A stretch of 64,000 nt of DNA from Phoronis australis. Lineage: Eukaryota; Phoronida; Phoronidae. The notes below the pieces were generated by a model. It worked only from the letters and a program-made list of their open reading frames with translations. It ran no database searches and had not been told where the DNA came from. A program made the position numbers and the translations under genes. Location: contig NMRA01000164.1 of assembly GCA_002633005.1 (NCBI GenBank), forward strand, positions 46,289 to 110,288, written 5' to 3'. Positions 59,601-64,000 of this stretch are shown in pieces; position 1 is the stretch's first letter, and each line of letters opens with the position of its first letter.

Positions 59601-62600
59601 ATGAAACAAATTGAGATTTCATGGGCGCACACAGGGGGTCTCGGGGGGGCTCGAATGAGGACCCAAATTTGGCGAATTGGGCAAAAAAGGTCCGCATTAA
59701 CAAAACACAAAGTCCAAGCAAACGAGATAAAAGTCCACAAAGGGCACAGGAATTCAGCGCGGATGCACAATTCGTAGGCCTGAACCTGGTGGGGCCCCAT
59801 TTTTTTTTTAGCCCACGTTGATTTTTAAAAATTTTTTCAGTAAAAGTTCCGCATACCGAAAAATTCGAGCCCCCCTATATTTTAGGCTGGGTGCATGGAT
59901 GTTATAACCGTATATGGTCTGCCCCTTTAAATAGTTCACTCTCTCATGCCTCGTGTTATGCTAAAAACTTGCTTGCTGCTTGTTTTAGCACAAGTGTTTT
60001 GCATATATGCATTCTTGCCTAAGTTGAGATATGGCCACGGCTTCATGTACATACCTGTGAGCCAGAATACGCTGGTATACAAGTGACAAAGATTACAATG
60101 CAATGATAAACTTCTGTCATTATGTATTGACAAGCTTCCTTGTTGTTCCTGACTTCAGTCATAAAATTTAAGCCTATATGCAGTTGACCTTTAACTTGGA
60201 TTGACCTCAACATACCTGTTGTTGACCTTGTTCACAGGGTCCAGAGCACCCTCATCCTGGAAGAAGGTATTACACAAGTGGATTTCCCAGGACAGGTTAC
60301 CTCCCAGACAATGACAAAGGCCGTAAGGTACAGGGTAGCAAGCTATAGTTTATTGTTTATAAAGTGATAACATTATGGGTTTTTTTATACATTCAGTTTC
60401 TTTTCTGTTACGGCTTTTTTGAAAAATCACCATGTAGTTGCCATGTCTTGAACTTGGGACCTCTAACTTCAAAGCAAGGACTCATCTGGCGGCCATTTAA
60501 AAAAATGACGACTTGAACAGCACTTACTGTTTCAAGACAACCTCGACGAAAATGACTGCTAAACGATGAATTTTAAAATTTAGGATTAATAAATTTTATT
60601 GAAACTTACAATCCATTGTATTAGTTTAATGAATATTCAGAAGTAACTTGATATTAGAGCCCATTTCTGTCCATTTTTACTATAAATGCCAAAATGACAA
60701 TTGGCAAATACTGGCAGCTATGTTTTTGGGGGAATACCTTCCTGTTCTGTGACATCAGGGTGACCTTATATGGAATCCTTCCCATGACGAGTGTCAAGAA
60801 ATATTGCATCCAGCACTAACTACTCATACATAGACACTTAATCTTTGAAATTGAAGTACATAGACCCGAAGTTCAAAGGATTTGCCATACTCTTAACGCT
60901 AGTTGCCGACTCTCAAAGTGTATTCAACAGCCAATTTGAAATAGGAGAACATTCACGTTGAAAAATAATACCTGCCAAAATTCTAGGACTGACCTGCCGT
61001 ACAAATGCCATCAATGTCATTGAACTTGCAAACCAGATATAACTTAGCTCAAACTTCCTCAATTTGTTCGCACTGTTCCGTTGCAACTCGAACGAATGAA
61101 TGAAAAAATTATCAAAAAATCCACGCAAGCTGAACGACGTTGCGAGAATGCAGTAAAAACTTCACATGAAAAAATTAAATGTTTTGTCTAATGTTGGTTA
61201 TGTATTCAATGGCTAATTTAGCATGAAAGTAAAAGCCTCAAAAGACTTCAACTTTTTGCGGAATTCCATGATTTTGGGCGATTTGTGTTTCCTGTGTGTG
61301 CATGGCACTTTGTGCTGTATATGGAAAAAGTAGGTCAGCTAGTTACATGTTCAGTACCTGTTACTTCCGCTGTGAACCAGACCAGGATTAGTATGAAAGA
61401 CTATGATTGGTTTTGGACCTGGTGAGTGTCAACAAAGTGTCCATTTATAATCCACTGCTGAAGACCCACGATGTCCCCATCACCAGTGGTGACGCCTGTA
61501 GCCAAACTCCAGGTGACTCCAGATTTGTGAGTAAAGCACTTGGAAATACAATTGGAAAACATAAAAATATGAGCACCAAATTCAAACACGGAGTTCCGAC
61601 GTTTTTTTGTCATCTTATACGAAGCCAAGTTCGGGTACACTAGCATGAGTGCAAATTTGTCGTCACTCTTATTTTTGAGCAGAGATGTTTGCCTGTATCG
61701 AGCGCTGGTGGGCCTGAATTGTGAATTTGTTGAGGATATGTGTTCTCTTGTTGACTTTAGACTTGCAGTACTGTGTGGTGTAACGAAATGTATTCAAGGA
61801 TATATTTCTTCATGTCCTTTCAAATGCAACTGCATTAAAGATTAAAAGCAATACACTTTTCTTTTGAGAGTTTCTATATACATCGAGTTCTGAAGTCGTG
61901 CAGTAAATTATCTGTCTAACATGTACCTCTACACAGGTTATCTTACACAAAAGATTTACAGATCATGATTTTTCTAGTCTGGTGACAATGCACACGTCCT
62001 AAATGGAACAAACCTTTTAATGTTTGTTAAGTTTCCTTCTTTGCCGTCCTTTAAACAATAAAAACATGCAAACAGTGTGCTAAAACATAAGGAAAATAAC
62101 CTTTTTTATATAAATTACAATTTTTCCCTCAGCGGGAGGGGGATTCCCCCCTTCACGATCTCCCCTTTGGCGCTGCGTGCCTCAGAATCACGCTTTGCGT
62201 GACTCGTCATTCTCACGAATTTGGACTCCCACTTTTCAAATCCTAGATGAGTCCCTGCTTCAAAGCCTAGCATCTTAAGACCAATTTCCCGTAGGTGGGT
62301 GATTAATAGAGGCCTTTATATTACTTCACTCACTGCAGATTGATTCACCACACTCTTCCTCATCCAGTGAACGAGGGGTCAAGCCGCATCAGGTCAGCCC
62401 TCTCTTGATCCGCTTAGGAATTGAGTGTTTATGTGCGATTGAATTTAAGCAGTCTAATTATACGAGAAAGAGTTGTGATTTCCTTTTAGATTTCATTATG
62501 TGGTAAAGAACTTTCTAGACCAATTTTGTAGGTTTTAAATTTTTTATTACTTGAAGGAAATGCAGGTATGTATTCACATACGCATAGATTATTACAATGC

Positions 62601-63411
62601 GAAGTCATTATCCCCCTGTAATCTAGAGCCTGAGTGGATTTTGGAGAATTATCGCCCAAGGAGCGTTAGCCCCGAGGGCGATAATTATCCAAAATCCACT
62701 CGGGCTCTAGATAAGGAGGATAACGACTGAGAATATGTAATAATTACATGATTATACTATAGAATCAGAGGATTTTATTGACCGCATATGAAGTTAGATT
62801 TTCCTAGTGCTCATTCTTAAAATCTGCCAAATTGCCGTTTGTGTCTTAAATAACCTTGATTGTCGAGCCAACTAACTGAACTCAATCTCAAGTAATAACA
62901 AATCCACCAGTTCTTCCCAAACCCTGGAGATTCGTTTCATGAAAAGTGACTAAAAGCTTATATCAGAAATTCAGTCTTTCACTCCACACAAAATATTTTT
63001 TAGTTGTGTAGAGTGAAAGACTCAAAAGTCATTGTCCACGAAACCGACTCCAGAAATTTTTTCTCTTCTTAGTAATCACTTCTTATCTTAGTAATCATAT
63101 GGTTATTGGTCAGAACCTAAAGTTGCTTTTGATGGGAAGTGAGCTTGTAGTACAGGTTAAATAGGAACAACTTGATGCTCTTTTAGGTGCTGAAGCTTCT
63201 CAAGATAGCCTGGGACAGAAAGCTGACATTCACAATCAGTCAATCGGTCACCACCGGGCAGAGTGACACGGTGACGTGGAATGAAATACATCATAAGACC
63301 GAGTTTGGCTCTAATGCATCTGGCCATGGCTATCCCGATCCAAACTATCTGGACAATGTGTTGATGGAACTCTCTGTTCAAGGAGTTACGGAAGATCTGT
63401 TAAAGTCCTAA
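50419..63411 (+). CDS. DTX-like: Deltex-type RING E3 ubiquitin ligase (WWE-WWE-RING-DTC, 7 exons, complete)
   Basis: Exons 50419-50620, 52413-52788, 55435-55541, 56490-56689, 57482-57643, 60238-60327 and 63187-63411 total 1,362 bp, 453 aa. Phases agree at every joint. Two WWE domains (about 8-68 and 85-160; [15 protein letters not shown] and [17 protein letters not shown]) bind Notch ankyrin repeats in Drosophila Deltex. A short Ser/Ala linker follows. RING-H2: C249, C252, C277, H279, H282, C285, C301, C304. The Deltex C-terminal domain (about 306-453) includes [35 protein letters not shown] and [12 protein letters not shown]; in human Deltex proteins this domain binds ADP-ribose. Domain order matches DTX1/2/4 and excludes DTX3/3L. 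It is shorter than human DTX1 (about 620) because the proline-rich linker is missing. Likely a regulator of Notch trafficking and a ubiquitin/ADP-ribose ligase, by homology. Confidence 0.95.
50621..52412 (+). other. Deltex intron 1
   Basis: 1,792 bp, GT-AG. Holds a minus-oriented fragment of dispersed repeat family R1 (about 50960-51430). No gene recognised in the rest. Confidence 0.7.
50960..51430 (-). repeat. Dispersed repeat family R1, fragment f, in Deltex intron 1
   Basis: Inverted relative to copy a: GGGTAGTTCTGCTCATCAG, CACTCACCTTGCCCATTGCA and AACCAGTTCCGATAATTTTG appear in reversed order. Confidence 0.6.
52413..52788 (+). CDS. DTX-like: Deltex exon 2 (second WWE domain and start of linker)
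   Basis: Acceptor CTCATGCCAG. Opens [12 protein letters not shown] (human TMRPVRRNFYDP), then WWE2, then [16 protein letters not shown] and a Ser/Ala linker. Donor AG|GTATGT, phase 2. The reading frame also opens a few bases upstream (52406) in intron sequence, which is not coding. Confidence 0.92.
52789..55434 (+). other. Deltex intron 2
   Basis: 2,646 bp, GT-AG. AT-rich. GTAAGTTGTCAC-type words near 54310 and 55070 recur near 45030, suggesting scattered repeat fragments. No gene seen. Confidence 0.6.
55435..55541 (+). CDS. DTX-like: Deltex exon 3 (linker) ending at a GC donor
   Basis: Acceptor TATTTCTTTCCAG. Encodes [20 protein letters not shown] and [15 protein letters not shown]. It ends ATAG|GCAAGT, the standard consensus of a GC-AG intron. 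Only this donor leaves phase 1, which exon 4 requires; no GT donor nearby fits. Confidence 0.82.
55542..56489 (+). other. Deltex intron 3 (GC-AG)
   Basis: 948 bp, begins GCAAGT and ends TTTTTTTAG. Contains a degenerate tRNA-like stretch on the minus strand (about 56290-56375). Confidence 0.75.
56290..56375 (-). repeat. Degenerate tRNA-like sequence in Deltex intron 3
   Basis: Minus strand GTGGCCCTGTGGTAGAGC resembles an A box and TTTTCAAATCCCA a B box at tRNA spacing. No cloverleaf forms. Confidence 0.35.
56490..56689 (+). CDS. DTX-like: Deltex exon 4 (first half of RING-H2)
   Basis: Acceptor ATATTTTTTTAG. Encodes [20 protein letters not shown] followed by CCICCENL and [20 protein letters not shown], matching human VKNPPDEDCTIC and the C-x-H-x2-H-x2-C block. 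Donor AAG|GTAGTG, phase 0. The longer upstream open frame from 56441 is intron. Confidence 0.92.
56690..57481 (+). other. Deltex intron 4
   Basis: 792 bp, GT-AG. A short minus-strand open frame near 57085-57270 has no recognisable homology. Nothing else seen. Confidence 0.6.
57482..57643 (+). CDS. DTX-like: Deltex exon 5 (RING end, Deltex C-terminal domain start)
   Basis: Acceptor TTTATATTTCAG. Encodes [18 protein letters not shown] and onward to [11 protein letters not shown], then CAG|GTATGA, phase 0. The human counterpart is GSLQCPTCKAIYGEKTG. Confidence 0.93.
57840..58010 (+). pseudogene. Decayed THAP-like fragment in a Deltex intron
   Basis: Reads [15 protein letters not shown], stop, FPREPKM, stop, [10 protein letters not shown]. 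The GVSFF-FP-KW spacing recalls the THAP core (VSFHKFP...W). Two in-frame stops show it is not functional. Homology is inferred by eye. Confidence 0.3.
59620..59901 (+). mobile_element. R2 MITE-like repeat, copy C, in Deltex intron 5
   Basis: Starts CATGGGCGCACACAGGGGGT, ends GGCTGGGTGCATGG; interior AGGCCTGAACCTGGTGGGGC matches copy A. Confidence 0.6.
60238..60327 (+). CDS. DTX-like: Deltex exon 6 (90 bp, Deltex C-terminal domain)
   Basis: Acceptor CTTGTTCACAG. Encodes [20 protein letters not shown] and [10 protein letters not shown], then AAG|GTACAG. The human counterpart is [20 protein letters not shown]. Phase 0 on both sides. Confidence 0.93.
60328..63186 (+). other. Deltex intron 6
   Basis: 2,859 bp, GT-AG. 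Contains a GC-rich repeat fragment near 62135-62220 and a palindromic MITE-like element at 62604-62727. No gene recognised. Confidence 0.65.
62604..62727. mobile_element. Palindromic snapback MITE
   Basis: Arms of about 55 bases pair along GTGGATTTTGGA, AATTATCGCCC and ATCTAGAGCC around a short centre AGGAGCGTTAGCCCCGA. Non-coding. Confidence 0.65.
63187..63411 (+). CDS. DTX-like: Deltex exon 7 (end of Deltex C-terminal domain)
   Basis: Acceptor TGCTCTTTTAG. Encodes [17 protein letters not shown], then [37 protein letters not shown] and stop TAA. Nearly identical in pattern to the human DTX1 C-terminus. A weak ATTAAA at 63584 is the nearest candidate poly(A) signal. Confidence 0.94.
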   Translation: MLKLLKIAWDRKLTFTISQSVTTGQSDTVTWNEIHHKTEFGSNASGHGYPDPNYLDNVLMELSVQGVTEDLLKS

Positions 63412-63728
63412 TTCTGTTCAAGGATGATGATTAGGTTTATAATTGGGCTGATGAATAGGGGACATTTGCAATTGTGATAATACTTATGCTACATCTAGCT
63501 TGAAGGACAGCTTTAAAAGGTTACAGTAAACTTTCTTTGTTTTTGACATTCCTAAAATTTGGAACACTGAAATTCTAGCCAAAATTAAATTTTTTAGCTC
63601 TGAAAATTGGGACATGGTAATATCAGCATTCATCATGGTTCTCAAGTATTGCATTTTGTATCAAGAAAGTCTGAGATGAAATTGTCGAAAAAAGCTCACT
63701 GGTAATGCAAAATTCATCTTGTGATTTT

Positions 63729-64000
63729 TTATGCGCCCACATGTTTATATGTGGACGCATTATGCCGTCATCTCCGTCCATCCAGCGTTCGTCCGTCCGG
63801 CGTCCGCTGCTTTTATCTCCAAAACGCCTTAGCGTATGTTCATGAAATTTTGCACATGTGTTCCTGCCGTGAATGGGACTGCATGAGCGAACTTTCGGAC
63901 AGATCCGACTTCCAGTATGCCCTCTAGTGGTAATTTTAGTTTTTTACGTTTACCTCTGTATCGGATTTTCATAAAATTTGGTATATAGGCACCTATTAGG
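63729..64000. repeat. Dispersed repeat cut by the window end
   Basis: Opens with a small palindrome CCCACATGTTTATATGTGG, then CCGTCC-rich sequence and CTTTTATCTCCAAAACG, a style common in invertebrate interspersed repeats. Its far end is outside the window. Confidence 0.4.

Larger units (their letters stand above)
57644..60237 (+). other. Deltex intron 5
   Basis: 2,594 bp, GT-AG. Contains a decayed THAP-like fragment (about 57840-58010) and an R2 MITE (59620-59901). The rest is AT-rich with no recognised gene. Confidence 0.65.

Noticed and set aside
60430-60490. tRNA-like sequence in Deltex intron 6
   Set aside because: Only a loose B-box match; no A box and no stems.
1-64000. CRISPR arrays, operons or bacterial features
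   Set aside because: No regularly spaced direct repeats or tightly packed co-directional genes; splice sites show an animal genome.

Overview
The window looks like draft genomic DNA of a non-vertebrate, probably marine, animal with motile cilia. It has spliceosomal introns of about 0.2 to 2.9 kb, AT-rich non-coding DNA, animal-specific gene families (a Deltex E3 ligase, a CCDC92-type coiled-coil protein, an axonemal dynein) and many short non-autonomous DNA transposons and tRNA-derived repeats. One run of 803 undetermined bases (48384-49186) and a single N at 37820 mark an unfinished assembly. The sequence alone does not let me name the phylum.

Three protein genes can be read confidently. 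(1) Minus strand, 22635-8175: a complete outer-arm dynein heavy chain of the DNAH5/DNAH8 class, about 4,568 residues. It has only three coding exons: 42 bp, 12,969 bp and 696 bp. (2) Minus strand, 41644-38861: a CCDC92 orthologue of about 291 residues in three coding exons, with an intron in its 5' leader and a poly(A) signal just after the stop. (3) Plus strand, 50419-63411: a complete Deltex-type ligase of 453 residues in seven exons (WWE, WWE, RING-H2, Deltex C-terminal domain), with one GC-AG intron.

Layout: 1-8174 holds no recognised host gene, only repeats and a frameshifted transposon-type zinc-finger ORF (1098-1632). 8175-22635 is the dynein. 22636-38800 is repeat-rich intergenic DNA. 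It includes a 148-bp MITE family, a 1.1-kb TIR element with an exact 8-bp target duplication, a 578-bp TIR element with an exact 9-bp target duplication nested in a foldback hairpin, and tRNA-like repeats. 38814-43100 is CCDC92 and its upstream region, which contains a THAP-like remnant. 43100-50300 is mostly repeats, including a roughly 1.8-kb inverted pair of one repeat family, then the assembly gap. 50300-63411 is Deltex, with repeat fragments in its introns. From 63729 to the end another dispersed repeat begins.

The dynein and CCDC92 both belong to the cilium/centriole world; Deltex acts in Notch signalling and ubiquitin/ADP-ribose biology. Nothing here resembles an operon; the grouping is best read as chromosomal linkage. 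The most unusual features are the nearly intronless dynein gene and the well-preserved nested non-autonomous transposons.
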